The position numbers and the translations under genes were made by a program. A DNA stretch of 64,000 nt from Azospirillum sp. TSH64 (GTDB taxonomy: Bacteria; Pseudomonadota; Alphaproteobacteria; Azospirillales; Azospirillaceae). The notes beneath the pieces were generated by a model. The model was not told where the DNA came from. It did no database searches and worked only from the letters and a program-made list of their open reading frames with translations. The DNA is taken from the NCBI RefSeq assembly GCF_003116035.1, contig NZ_LGQW01000015.1, positions 5,962,988 through 6,026,987 on the forward strand. The letters run 5' to 3'. Of this stretch, positions 1-7,875 are shown piece after piece; position 1 is the stretch's first letter, and every line of letters starts with the position of its first letter.

Positions 1-661
1 CGATTGGCACACCGATCAGCATGGTGAGGAAGAACACCAGCGTCATCAGCAGGCTGGGCGACACATCCTGGAACGGCGACAGCGCCGTATCCTGCACGAC
101 CAGATACATGGCGCCGGCCAGCAGGACCGACCCGGCCCGCCGCAGCAGCCCGGCCATCGTCGTCTCGCCCAGCAGGAGGAACAGCAGCCCGATGCCGCCG
201 GCCGCCGGCACGACACCATAGCGCAGGGCATTCGGCCATTGCAGCGTGGTGCTAACGCCGCCGATCCGGTCGGCCAGCTCGTAACCGCTGAAGGTGAACA
301 AGAGGAGCGTCAGCGCCACCAGACTGTCGCGCAGGAAATCCACCGCCGGCCGCGCCGATGCAGGCAGATGGTCGACCAGCAGATCGACATGCACATGCCG
401 CTTTTGCCGAATCCCGGTCGCGGCACCCAGGAAGATCAGCCAGGTGAAGGCCCAGATCGAGAACTCCTCGGTCCAGGTGAAGCCGCTGTTGAAGATGTAG
501 CGTGCGATCACGCCCGCGAAGACGACGAGCGTCAGCGCGATCAGAACCACGAAGTTGACGGCTCCGACGGCGTTTTCGATCAGGCGGCAGACCGTTTCTC
601 CCCAGGCCGGAGACGACCGGCCGGGCATTGTTTCAGAACTGGTGGCTTGGACTTCCGACAT
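1..661 (-). CDS. TRAP transporter fused small/large permease (DctQM), C-terminus outside window
   Basis: Membrane part of a TRAP uptake system that imports a carboxylate or sugar acid using an ion gradient. I translated the frame from an ATG at 661 down to base 1 with no stop, so the protein runs off the left edge. Residues 1-165 or so look like DctQ: a first hydrophobic helix with VVLIALTLVVFAGVIARY, then WTEEFSIWAFTWLIFLGAA and a KRHVHVD loop, as is usual for this family. The frame then continues without a stop into PSLLMTLVFFLTMLIGVPI, which resembles the N-terminal helix of DctM. This makes it a QM fusion, as known for SiaQM. It lies 97 bp downstream of the binding-protein gene on the same strand. 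The substrate is inferred from the neighbouring sugar-acid enzymes. Confidence 0.85.
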   Translation of the reverse strand, partial: MSEVQATSSETMPGRSSPAWGETVCRLIENAVGAVNFVVLIALTLVVFAGVIARYIFNSGFTWTEEFSIWAFTWLIFLGAATGIRQKRHVHVDLLVDHLPASARPAVDFLRDSLVALTLLLFTFSGYELADRIGGVSTTLQWPNALRYGVVPAAGGIGLLFLLLGETTMAGLLRRAGSVLLAGAMYLVVQDTALSPFQDVSPSLLMTLVFFLTMLIGVPI

Positions 662-758
662 GATCGGACCTTTCCGATTGGCCAAATCCTTGGCCTAACG
701 TCCCTGGGGGAAGCGCGGCGGTGCAGAACACCGTCCGCGCAAGCGATACCCCGCCCCG

Positions 759-1736
759 TCACTTCACCGCTTCGATTGCCGGGATCAGCGTGTCGGAACC
801 CGGAATCTTCGGCGTGAACTCCGCCCAGACCGGCTTCATCAGTTCACGCCATGCCGCCTTGTCCTTCACCTCGTGGATGGTGGCGCCCTGGGCGACGGTC
901 TTGGCGAGCGCCTCCTCGTCCTGCTTGGCCTGCAGCGGCACGATGTCCGCCTGCGCGTCATGCGCCGCCTTTTCGATGGCGGCCTGCTGGTCGGCGGTCA
1001 GCTTCTGCCACCACGGCTCGGACACCACCCAGGCGCCCATCGCGTAGATGTGGCTCAGCTTGGTGTAGTGCGGTGCCACTTCATAAAAGCGGAAGGTCAG
1101 ATAATTGGTGGCCGTGTTGTCGAAGAAATCGACGACCCCGGTCTGCATGGCGTTGTATACCTCCGGCGCCGGGATCGGCACGGGATTGGCACTGACGGCC
1201 TTCCACAGCGCCACATGGATCGGGCTCTGGATCACCCGCATCTTCTTGCCCGCCGCATCGGCCGGGGTGACGATGGGGTCCTTGCTCATCAGCTGGCGGG
1301 CGCCGTTGACCGAGAAGCCCAGCAGATGGAAGCCCTTCTCGCGGAAGCTCTCGGACAGCGCCTTGGTCAGCACCGCGTTGGCCGCGACGGCATGCTGGTC
1401 GTCGCGGAACAGGAAGGGCAGGTCGAGCACCTGCACCTGCGGAACCCAGGTCGTGAACACCGAGCTGGTGATGATTCCCATCTGGATCGACCCGAGCCGG
1501 ATGCCTTCCGCCGATTCCGACTCGGCACCCAGCAGGCTGTTCGGGAATATACGGATCTTGACCGCCCCCTTGGTGGCGTCCGACACCGCGTCGGCGAAGC
1601 GGGTCGCGGCGATATGCTTGGGGTTGCCCTCCTGAACGTCGAGCGACATGCGTGCAGTGGTGGCGGCGACGGCCGGCATCGAGATGCCGAGGGCGACGGC
1701 TGTCAGAGCCAGCCCTGCCAACAGAGCCTTCTTCAT
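759..1736 (-). CDS. TRAP transporter substrate-binding protein, DctP family
   Basis: Periplasmic solute-binding protein that delivers substrate to the TRAP permease encoded just downstream. The protein has 325 residues, normal for DctP. Residues 1-24 form a signal peptide (MKKALLAGLA..., hydrophobic core, cleavage near AVA-AT). Family features include AEGIRLGSIQMG near 76-87, LDLPFLFRDDQHA near 104-116, and MRVIQSP at 166-172, whose Arg167 is the usual carboxylate-pairing residue. PEVYNAMQTGVVD at 191-203 is also typical. The start is fixed by AAAGGAGG eight bases or so upstream. The operon runs binding protein then QM permease. Neighbouring enzymes suggest an aldonate or hexuronate-type ligand, which the sequence alone cannot prove. 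Confidence 0.93.
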   Translation of the reverse strand: MKKALLAGLALTAVALGISMPAVAATTARMSLDVQEGNPKHIAATRFADAVSDATKGAVKIRIFPNSLLGAESESAEGIRLGSIQMGIITSSVFTTWVPQVQVLDLPFLFRDDQHAVAANAVLTKALSESFREKGFHLLGFSVNGARQLMSKDPIVTPADAAGKKMRVIQSPIHVALWKAVSANPVPIPAPEVYNAMQTGVVDFFDNTATNYLTFRFYEVAPHYTKLSHIYAMGAWVVSEPWWQKLTADQQAAIEKAAHDAQADIVPLQAKQDEEALAKTVAQGATIHEVKDKAAWRELMKPVWAEFTPKIPGSDTLIPAIEAVK

Positions 1737-1828
1737 GGTTTTCCTCCTTTTGGGATTGTTTTGAGCGCGACTGGTCGCGACCGGAGTTCCGTCGGCAACG
1801 CGACCTGCCCGCCGGGAAGTGGTTCCGG

Positions 1829-2596
1829 TCACAAGGTGAAGAGCGGCTCGACGCTGCAATCGAGCAGACGCGGGTCGATGCGGGCTTCCAGCTCGTCGAA
1901 CATGGCGTCGACGAACTGGACGATTTCGTCGGAAGCCTTGACCGCATCGTCGGCGCGGCGGTTGGCGATGGCGTCGGTCAGTGCCAGATGGCAGTCCACG
2001 CTGCGGTGGAGCGTCGCCTCGCCGCCGATGTGGTTCTGGTGCAGGAAGCCGATGCGCCGGAAGATCGTGTGCAGCGGACGCAGCGCATTGCCGACGAAGG
2101 GCTCGTTGCCGGCCGCCAGGATCAGGTTGTCGATGCTGCGGTCGAATTCGTTGAACTGGTCGATGGTGATCGTCGCCCGCCGTTCCCGCAGCACCCGTGA
2201 CAGGTGCATCATCTGGTTGCGCTGCGTCGGCCCCGACCGTTCGGCGGCGAGGCGCACGACGAAGCGCTCGATGTCGCGGCGCAACTCCAGCAACAGCCGG
2301 TCGCGCGCAAGATCGATGGGAGCGATCTGGATGCCGTTGCGCGGGTTGACGATCACCAGCGTGTCGCGGGCCAGCATGCTGACCGCCTGATGGACAGGCG
2401 TGCGGCTGAGACCGGTGATATCCTGCAGATCCTGGATCGACAGCAACCGGCCGGGCGCCAGCGTGCAGTTGACCAGCAGCTCCTCGAGCTTGCCGTAAGC
2501 CAGCTCCAGCAGGTTGGCTTGATTGGCCCGCGCCTGCTTGCGGTCGATCGCGTCCCCCGGCCCGATCAGCACCGGCTTGCTGCGTCCACGTCCCAT
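1829..2596 (-). CDS. GntR-family transcriptional regulator, FCD (FadR) subfamily
   Basis: DNA-binding regulator of the adjacent sugar-acid genes. I chose the ATG at 2596 because AAAGGAGG lies eight bases before it; an upstream in-frame ATG at 2647 lacks such a site. The product has 255 residues. Residues 30-93 form the winged helix (GKLEELLVNCTLAPG, then IQDLQDITGLSRTPVHQAVS and the wing VNPRNGIQIAPI). The remaining helical part, with FDRSIDNLILAAGNEPF and HRSVDCHLALTDAI, fits an FCD ligand-binding domain; its histidines could bind metal and an acid ligand. It is on the same strand as the TRAP genes and divergent from the dehydratase, the usual place for a local repressor relieved by a pathway intermediate. 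Confidence 0.9.
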   Translation of the reverse strand: MGRGRSKPVLIGPGDAIDRKQARANQANLLELAYGKLEELLVNCTLAPGRLLSIQDLQDITGLSRTPVHQAVSMLARDTLVIVNPRNGIQIAPIDLARDRLLLELRRDIERFVVRLAAERSGPTQRNQMMHLSRVLRERRATITIDQFNEFDRSIDNLILAAGNEPFVGNALRPLHTIFRRIGFLHQNHIGGEATLHRSVDCHLALTDAIANRRADDAVKASDEIVQFVDAMFDELEARIDPRLLDCSVEPLFTL

Positions 2597-2672
2597 AACG
2601 CCGTCCTCCTTTACCGTAAGCTGCCCGCCATCGCTCATGCTCGGCATGCGAACAGTGGTACATTAAAACATG

Positions 2673-2688
2673 TTGTGAAATATCACAA
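2673..2688. promoter_or_regulatory. Inverted repeat in divergent promoter region, candidate GntR operator
   Basis: TTGTGA-AATA-TCACAA is an exact 6+6 bp inverted repeat in the 213-bp gap between the GntR gene and the dehydratase gene. The gap is more AT-rich than the surrounding coding sequence. Short spaced palindromes between divergent genes are typical FCD-type GntR operators. The assignment is by position only. Confidence 0.45.
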
Positions 2689-2809
2689 ACGGAAATAGGA
2701 TGCCCTTGCATGCATGGCCATGGGCACGCGGGGGTCGCATCCTGCCCTGATCCTCTGCCATGCCTTTGATTTCCCGAAACTTCTTTCCTTACTCATCGCG
2801 GGACGGCTC

Positions 2810-4012
2810 ATGAAAATCACCGCCATCGAAACCCTTCGCACCGAAGAGTTCGCCAACGTCCTGTGGGTGCGGGTCCACACCGATGCCGGGATCGTCGGGC
2901 TGGGCGAGACGTTCTACGGGGCCGGTGCGGTCGAAGCCCATCTGCACGACACGCTGTCCACGCGGCTGCTGGGCCGGGACCCGCTGCGCATCGAGGCGAT
3001 CAACCGCGACATGGTCAACCTGCCTTTGGCGCAGTCTTCGACCGGCACGGAATACCGGGCGGCTTCGGCCGTCGACATCGCGCTGTGGGACCTGTTCGGC
3101 AAGGCCTGCAACCAGCCGGTCCACCAGATGCTGGGCGGCCTCTGCCATGACCGGGTGCCGGTCTACAACACCTGCGCCGGCTACGGCTATGTCCGCTCCC
3201 ATCGCATCAAGCCGGTCGACACCTGGAACCTGGGCGCCAGCCCGGGTCCGTACGAGGATCTGAACGCCTTCATGTCGGACGCCGGCGGACTGGCCGAAAG
3301 CCTGCTGGAGCAGGGCATCTCGGCGATGAAGATCTGGCCGTTCGATCCCGCGGCGATCGAGAATGACGGTCGCTTCATCACCGCGGAGCAGATGAAGCGC
3401 GGCGTCGAGCCGTTCGAGAAGATCCGCAAGGCGGTCGGCGACCGGATGCAGATCATGGTGGAGTTCCACTGCCTGTGGAACCTGCCGACGATCAAGCGGA
3501 TCGCCCGCGTTCTGGAAGACTACGAGCCGACCTGGTACGAGGATCCGATCCGCATGAATTCGGTCAATGCGCTGACCGAACTGGCTGCCTCGACCAGCGT
3601 GCCGATCTGCGCTTCCGAAACGCTGGGATCGCGCTTCCCCTACAAGGACATGCTGGAGGCCGGCGCCGTCGGCGTGGTGATGACCGACTTGGCCTGGACG
3701 GGTGGGCTGACCGAAGGACGCAAGATCGCCGCTCTCGCCGACACCTACCACCGCCCCTATGCGCCGCACGACTGCACCGGCCCGGTGGCCTATGCCGCCG
3801 CGGTCCATTCCTCGCTGTCGCAGCCCAACACGCTGATCCAGGAATCGGTGCGCGCTTTCTACACCGGATGGTACAAGGAACTGGTCACCGAGGTCCCCCG
3901 CATCGAGGGCGGTTATGTCTATCCGATGGAAGGGCCGGGACTGGGCACAGACCTGCTGCCCTCGGTGTTTGAACGGTCCGACCTGACCCGTCGCATCAGC
4001 TCCCTGGATTGA
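2810..4012 (+). CDS. Mandelate racemase/enolase-superfamily sugar-acid dehydratase
   Basis: Probable acid-sugar dehydratase that removes water from an aldonate to give a 2-keto-3-deoxy acid. From the ATG at 2810 the protein has 400 residues, usual for the family; an in-frame start at 2714 would add a poorly conserved leader. The N-terminal capping domain is residues 1-120 or so, followed by the barrel. Putative metal ligands are Glu218, Glu244 (in WYEDP) and Glu270 (ICASET). His220, in an E-F-H arrangement like the D-F-H of D-galactonate dehydratase, and His320 (YAPHD) are candidate acid/base residues. Lys174 lies in MKIWPFD. The gene is followed 29 bp later by a 5-dehydrogenase, so the two may handle related C6 acids. 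The exact substrate cannot be read from sequence. Confidence 0.87.
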   Translation: MKITAIETLRTEEFANVLWVRVHTDAGIVGLGETFYGAGAVEAHLHDTLSTRLLGRDPLRIEAINRDMVNLPLAQSSTGTEYRAASAVDIALWDLFGKACNQPVHQMLGGLCHDRVPVYNTCAGYGYVRSHRIKPVDTWNLGASPGPYEDLNAFMSDAGGLAESLLEQGISAMKIWPFDPAAIENDGRFITAEQMKRGVEPFEKIRKAVGDRMQIMVEFHCLWNLPTIKRIARVLEDYEPTWYEDPIRMNSVNALTELAASTSVPICASETLGSRFPYKDMLEAGAVGVVMTDLAWTGGLTEGRKIAALADTYHRPYAPHDCTGPVAYAAAVHSSLSQPNTLIQESVRAFYTGWYKELVTEVPRIEGGYVYPMEGPGLGTDLLPSVFERSDLTRRISSLD

Positions 4013-4041
4013 GGCCCCGCCGCCCGATGGAGACCCACCCC

Positions 4042-4812
4042 ATGAAGACATCCCCGTTCGACCTTTCCGGCCGCACGGCCCTGATCACCGGCTCCGTCCG
4101 CGGAATCGGTTTCGCCTTCGCCCAGGGACTGGCGGAGGCCGGCGCCCGCGTCATCCTGAACGGACGCGACGAGGAGACGCTCGCCGGGGCGGTGACGCGG
4201 CTGACCGATCTGGGCCATGCGGCGGACGGCAGCCTGTTCGACGTGGTGGACGAGGCGGCGGTCGCCGCCGCCTTCACCGCGCTCGACGAGCGGGGAATTG
4301 CCGTCGACATCCTGATCAACAACGCCGGTATCCAGTTCCGCAAGCCGATGGTCGATCTGGCGCTTGCGGACTGGCAGCGCGTCATCGACACCAACCTGAC
4401 CGGCGCCTTCATCGTCGCCCGCGAGGCGGCGCGGCGGATGATCGCGCGTGGGAGTGGCGGCAAGATCATCAACATCGGGTCGCTGACCAGCGAGGCGGCG
4501 CGGGCGACGGTGGCGCCCTACACCGCCGCCAAGGGCGGTATCAAGATGCTGACCCGGGCGATGGCTGCCGAATGGGCGCGCTTCGACATCCAGGCGAACG
4601 CCATCGGGCCGGGCTACATCGCCACCGACATGAACGCGGCCCTGCTTCAGGACGCCGCCTTCGATGCCTGGGTGAAGAACAGCAACCCGGCCCAGCGTTG
4701 GGGCCAACCGGAGGAACTGGCCGGGACCGCGGTGTATCTGGCGTCTTCGGCGTCGAACTACGTCAACGGACAGATCATCTATGTGGATGGCGGCTGGCTG
4801 GCCGTCCTGTGA
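4042..4812 (+). CDS. SDR oxidoreductase, gluconate/idonate 5-dehydrogenase-like
   Basis: NAD(P)-dependent oxidoreductase of the classical SDR family, closest by eye to gluconate 5-dehydrogenase/IdnO, which interconverts D-gluconate or L-idonate and 5-ketogluconate. The product has 256 residues. It shows the Rossmann motif TGSVRGIG at 16-23, NNAG at 93-96, catalytic Ser147, and Tyr160 with Lys164 (PYTAAKGG). The C-terminal stretch with NAIGPGYIATDMN, RWGQPEEL and VNGQIIYVDGG is characteristic of the IdnO group. The ATG at 4042 has GGAG nine bases upstream and is preferred to the ATG at 4027. It is likely co-transcribed with the dehydratase. Confidence 0.88.
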   Translation: MKTSPFDLSGRTALITGSVRGIGFAFAQGLAEAGARVILNGRDEETLAGAVTRLTDLGHAADGSLFDVVDEAAVAAAFTALDERGIAVDILINNAGIQFRKPMVDLALADWQRVIDTNLTGAFIVAREAARRMIARGSGGKIINIGSLTSEAARATVAPYTAAKGGIKMLTRAMAAEWARFDIQANAIGPGYIATDMNAALLQDAAFDAWVKNSNPAQRWGQPEELAGTAVYLASSASNYVNGQIIYVDGGWLAVL

Positions 4813-5178
4813 CACAATCGTCCTTGTGGCGTTGTCACGGGAATAGAGCCGGCGCGTAGACCCCCCAAATTTGCAGTTTCGCTCACGCTGCGGTGGTTGC
4901 GGCTTCCCAGCCGGCCACGGCCTGTACGCGGGGTGCAGCGAGAGATCAGGCGGAAACCAATGGCGGGCAAACGAGAGCTGCTGCATCCGAAGAAGATGAT
5001 GTCAAGACCAGAGATCCGCCACTACTCCTGTGACAATGCCCAAACACCTGTCACGAAGGTGAGGAACTTGCAAGGCCGGATTGAACACGAACCCAAGACG
5101 TAAATCACCGCCGGATGCGCCTATAATCCTATCAATCCGGTTTGCCAACCGGAAGCTTCGCGCGGCCAGGAGGATCAG
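4813..5178. other. Intergenic region before the DUF3841 gene
   Basis: These 366 bases contain no gene I can support. A 68-codon open frame at 4897-5103 shows no recognisable family. A TATAAT hexamer at 5122-5127 lies just upstream of the DUF3841 gene and could be a -10 box, although I find no matching -35. A small hairpin, CCGGTT-TGCC-AACCGG, follows at 5137-5152 in what would be the leader. Position 4809-4838 has a weak GTGACA/TGTCAC repeat just after the SDR stop that might help termination. Confidence 0.4.
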
Positions 5179-5883
5179 TTGCTGAAACCCATTAGCCGCT
5201 CACGGTTACTTGCGGTGCTGAGCGCTGATCCGATGGCACCCGTCCGGGTCTGGTCGGCACAACACCGTGACGCGCTGAGCGTGGCACGACAGACCGGCTG
5301 GCTGTCCGGTAATCACCAGTTTGCTTTTGGCCGACACACTGACGCCAGAGGACCAGCCGACGATCCTGATCACCCCAGCCCTTATGATTGGATGCGTGAA
5401 AGATTGGCGGAGTTGATGCCCCGTTTCTCGGGTGATTATCCCGTCTGGGGGTGGCTGAAGAGGCCGTCCACACGGCCGTCGATCTGGGGGAAAGCGGCGG
5501 GTGAGGCGACGGTCCTGGTCAGCGCCATTGTTCCTCGCCATCGCATCCTCCTCTCTGACTTCGACGACTGGCACGCTGTGTTGAACGACTGGTACCTTAG
5601 CCGGACGGAAGCGGAAGATAACGAGGTGGAAGCGGCCGGCGGGGCAACGCCGTCGCAGCGGCGGAAAAGTTGGCTGCGGGTTTTCGAGACCGGCCACCCG
5701 CGCTCGCCGGAGGAGATGCAGTGGCGTGGCCCAGGCCATTACGTACAGGCCTGCATCGACCGCGTTCATCTCAGCGAAATTGTCCACGTGTATGAACAGG
5801 TCCAGGCGCCACGGCCCCACGAACGTGGGGTGAACGGTCCTGCGACTGGTTGCGTCGGCGCAGAGCTTGAACGCATCGGGTAG
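5179..5883 (+). CDS. DUF3841-domain protein of unknown function
   Basis: A 234-residue cytoplasmic protein with no signal peptide or membrane segment. Its sequence fits my recollection of the DUF3841 family: an aromatic-rich N-terminal half with WLSGNHQFAFG and YDWMRERLAELMP, then YPVWGWLKRPSTRP near 92-105, and the hallmark ILLSDFDDWHAVLNDWYLSR near 123-142, followed by SWLRVFET. I take the start as TTG at 5179 because AGGAGG lies five bases upstream. Molecular function is unknown. It is followed 74 bp later by a small ORF that an insertion sequence seems to have cut. The cassette lies between a catabolic cluster and an IS remnant and looks acquired. The last 25 or so residues may not belong to the domain. 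Confidence 0.7.
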   Translation: MLKPISRSRLLAVLSADPMAPVRVWSAQHRDALSVARQTGWLSGNHQFAFGRHTDARGPADDPDHPSPYDWMRERLAELMPRFSGDYPVWGWLKRPSTRPSIWGKAAGEATVLVSAIVPRHRILLSDFDDWHAVLNDWYLSRTEAEDNEVEAAGGATPSQRRKSWLRVFETGHPRSPEEMQWRGPGHYVQACIDRVHLSEIVHVYEQVQAPRPHERGVNGPATGCVGAELERIG

Positions 5884-5957
5884 AATGCTGAAGCGGTGAG
5901 CACGAGCACTGAGTGAGCCCGCGTGCCGTCGGCTGCGGAAGACAGGAGTTTGATCGT

Positions 5958-6257
5958 ATGGCCGCTGTGCGATCGATCCGAAACGGCACGATCATCATCG
6001 CCGAGCACCATGAACCTGATCGGATCATGGACGCCACAGACCACCTCGCTCTGCTGAGCCATGTCCGCTCATTGCCGGCATTCGAACCGGGTTTGACCGT
6101 AGCAGAGCTTATACGATGCCTCAGGCCTTGGGCTGACGTGTTGTCGCGCTTGGGGTGGTGCGATTTCAAAGCCTGGGACCGCGCGTTGGCACTGCCTCAC
6201 CTGGCAGGCTGCGGAAAAACGAACATATTCTGGCCTTTTTCCTCCGTTGAGGCTTAA
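5958..6257 (+). CDS. Small protein downstream of DUF3841 gene, 3' end probably replaced by IS sequence
   Basis: A 99-codon frame that I do not recognise. The ATG at 5958 is preceded by AGGAG ten bases upstream. The first 82 or so residues (MAAVRSIRNGTIIIAEHHEP... then HVRSLPAFEPGLTVAELIRCL) look like a real soluble protein. From about 6205 the frame reads into the terminal inverted repeat of the adjacent IS5-type element, so the final 17 residues (from around GCGKTNIF) are probably IS-derived and the native C-terminus is lost. Same strand and close spacing suggest it once formed an operon with the DUF3841 gene. Whether it is a partner, antitoxin-like or unrelated cannot be told. Confidence 0.45.
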   Translation: MAAVRSIRNGTIIIAEHHEPDRIMDATDHLALLSHVRSLPAFEPGLTVAELIRCLRPWADVLSRLGWCDFKAWDRALALPHLAGCGKTNIFWPFSSVEA

Positions 6258-6352
6258 AAATGGCGTTTCTAACGGCCGTTTTTATCGGAAATTGGGCGCC
6301 TTTTCGCGCTCCGAGGCCCCGGAACCGCCGTTTAGGCGGACTCCGGGCATGA

Positions 6353-7287
6353 TTATGCCGCCGCCAGCAGCTTGGGCAGGCGGATCAGGTTGTAGGCGGC
6401 GGTCAGCGTGAACATCCAGCCGACACGGCCCGTGCCGCGATGGCGGGTCTTGCGCAGCCCGGCCGTCGATGGGCGAGCGGCGGTTGCGAGTGTTCTGGGC
6501 GACATGCGGAGCGGCGCCCAGTTGGCGCAGGTCGGCCACGAAATCCTTGGTGTCGTAAGCCTTGTCGGCACCCACCGTGATGCGGTGGCGGCCGGGGATG
6601 GCCTCGACCATGGACACCGCCGCTTCGCGTTCAGCCAGGCCGGTGGCCGCGGTGAGCCGGACATCCACCACCAGGGCGTGGCGGTTCTCCATCAACGCAT
6701 GGTCCATGAAGGCCAGCTTCGCCGGTTGCCCGTTTCCCTTGCGGTACAGCCGCGCCTCGGGATCGCTGGTCGAGGCATGGGTCTCGTTGGACCGCTTCTC
6801 GCCATGGAAGTCGCGGTCGCTGTTGCGCCCCGGCCCCGGCGGCTCGCCGCTGCCGTCCTTGGGCCGGAAACTCTTCACCGACGCCCCGTTCGCCACCGGG
6901 TTCGAACCGGTGGCGTCTCGATTGCTCACCGATCAGCGTGCCGTCCACCGAGAAATGCTCGTCCGACAGCAGTGCCTGGACCTTCGGCCGGCCCAGCACG
7001 GTGGCCAGGAACTTGGCCGCCACATCGCCGGCCAGCAGGCGCTCGCGGTTGTTGGTGAACACGGTAACGTCACACACCGGGGCGTCCATAGAAGGCCGCA
7101 GCAGCTTCTCCGGCGCGATCGACGGCCGCCCGATCTTGGAGTACAGCCTCTCGAACGCCGACGACATCACCTCCAGCGCCTCGTCCACGATGGCCCGGAT
7201 CGCCCGCAGAGGATGATCGGCCGGAACCCGAGCCTCACAGCTCACGTGGCTGAAAAGACCCTCGCTCCGCTCATCCGTGCCCCGCAT
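6353..7287 (-). pseudogene. IS5-family transposase, inactivated by deletions and frameshifts
   Basis: Transposase remnant beginning MRGTDERSEGLFSHVSCEAR at 7287 and ending GWMFTLTAAYNLIRLPKLL at about 6356. Three lesions are visible when it is read against the usual layout of this transposase group. Just after PEKLLR, the segment containing the conserved AFYSIRSERQLMEQ region is missing, but the frame is kept into DVTVFTNNRERLL. Near 6880-6930, after SVDGTL, the expected EAW segment is replaced by unrelated sequence carrying a 9-bp-stem hairpin and the frame shifts. Near 6455-6463, after IDGR, the block that should carry the catalytic Glu (IEEVFGW) is gone and the frame shifts again. The element therefore cannot make active DDE transposase. 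Confidence 0.85.
6891..6915. repeat. Hairpin inside the IS5 transposase remnant
   Basis: CGCCACCGG at 6891-6899 pairs with CCGGTGGCG at 6907-6915 around a 7-base loop containing TTCGAA. It sits exactly where transposase sequence has been replaced by unrelated bases, so it seems to be an insertion scar or foreign insert. Confidence 0.6.
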
Positions 7288-7368
7288 CGTCCCCTCGACA
7301 CCCGTATTCTCAACAACCACAAAGAATCACGACTCGCCGGCCGGGAGCAGCCCTTTTCCCGCAGCCTG

Positions 7369-7761
7369 TTAGATCTCCTCCTCCAACCCTCCCTCCCCTC
7401 TCGATGCGTCATAGGCTCGCTGTGCTCTTTCCATCGCGGAGCCGTTGGCGAGCGACCAGTTGTAAAGGGCGGCGAAGGGTTCGCGCAGCGAGCAGCCAAG
7501 ATCGGTAATCGTGTACTCGACGCCGATCGGCTGCGTCGGCAGGACTTTGCGACTGACGAGGCCGTTGCGCTCCAGACGCTTCAATGCCTCGGACAAAGCC
7601 TTGTGGGTGATGCCGTCGAGACGGCGCTTGAGGTCGTTGAACCGCGCCGGCTGCGTGCAGAGGACGCTCAGGATCAGCACCGTCCACTTGTTGGCGATAT
7701 GTTCGAGGATGGGCCGCGTCGCGGTGACATCGAGCGGCAGATCGAGCACGTCTCTGGCCAT
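7369..7761 (-). CDS. HxlR-family winged-helix transcriptional regulator
   Basis: A 130-residue MarR/HxlR-type repressor. Residues 8-100 or so match the family: PLDVTATRPILEHIANKWTVLIL, then RFNDLKRRLDGITHKALSEAL (recognition helix) and RLERNGLVSRKVLPTQPIGVEYTIT (wing). The ATG at 7761 is chosen because GAGG lies nine bases upstream; a TTG at 7776 is also in frame. It is divergent from the SDR gene, the typical arrangement for HxlR regulators that sense a reactive small molecule and control an oxidoreductase. The stop codon at 7369-7371 directly touches the inverted repeat of the IS5 remnant, so the last residues (EGGLEEEI) may be altered by the insertion, although overall length is normal. 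Confidence 0.87.
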   Translation of the reverse strand: MARDVLDLPLDVTATRPILEHIANKWTVLILSVLCTQPARFNDLKRRLDGITHKALSEALKRLERNGLVSRKVLPTQPIGVEYTITDLGCSLREPFAALYNWSLANGSAMERAQRAYDASRGEGGLEEEI

Positions 7762-7781
7762 GGGTATACACCTCAATATCT

Positions 7782-7818
7782 AGGCACTATCTGGTATCTG
7801 AGCACCATCAGGTGCCTT
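7782..7818. promoter_or_regulatory. Nested inverted repeats between HxlR gene and SDR gene, candidate operator
   Basis: The 114-bp divergent gap holds AGGCAC at 7782-7787 paired with GTGCCT at 7813-7818, and a tighter GCACC-ATCA-GGTGC at 7802-7815. Nested dyads in an AT-richer stretch between an HxlR regulator and its divergent target fit an autoregulatory operator. Function is inferred from position. Confidence 0.5.
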
Positions 7819-7875
7819 CTTGTAATTAGATATAGGAATGATAGCTGTTCGTCATCACCAGCGATGTGAGGACGT

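Larger units (their letters stand above)
6205..7368. mobile_element. Decayed IS5-family insertion sequence
   Basis: The element is bounded by imperfect terminal inverted repeats: CAGGCTGCGGAAAAA at 6205-6219 and, on the opposite strand, CAGGCTGCGGGAAAA ending at 7368. It carries a broken transposase on the minus strand. The flanking four bases differ (CTGG left, TTAG right), so no target duplication survives. This is consistent with later recombination joining two once-separate flanks. The left end cuts the small ORF after the DUF3841 gene; the right end abuts the stop codon of the HxlR regulator. Confidence 0.8.

Noticed and set aside
2673..2688. CRP/FNR site.
   Set aside because: The spacer is 4 bp, not 6, between TGTGA and TCACA; a local GntR operator is more likely.
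759..2711. A 650-codon minus-strand frame covering both the binding protein and the regulator.
   Set aside because: Only its last 325 codons are the TRAP binding protein, which has its own ribosome site and signal peptide; the first half is the out-of-frame shadow of the GntR gene.
4897..5103. A 68-codon gene between the SDR and DUF3841 genes.
   Set aside because: Basic, low-information translation without homologous features, and no convincing ribosome site.
6891..6915. tRNA gene suggested by GGTTCGAA in a stem.
   Set aside because: No acceptor, D or anticodon arm is present nearby; it is only an isolated hairpin in an IS remnant.
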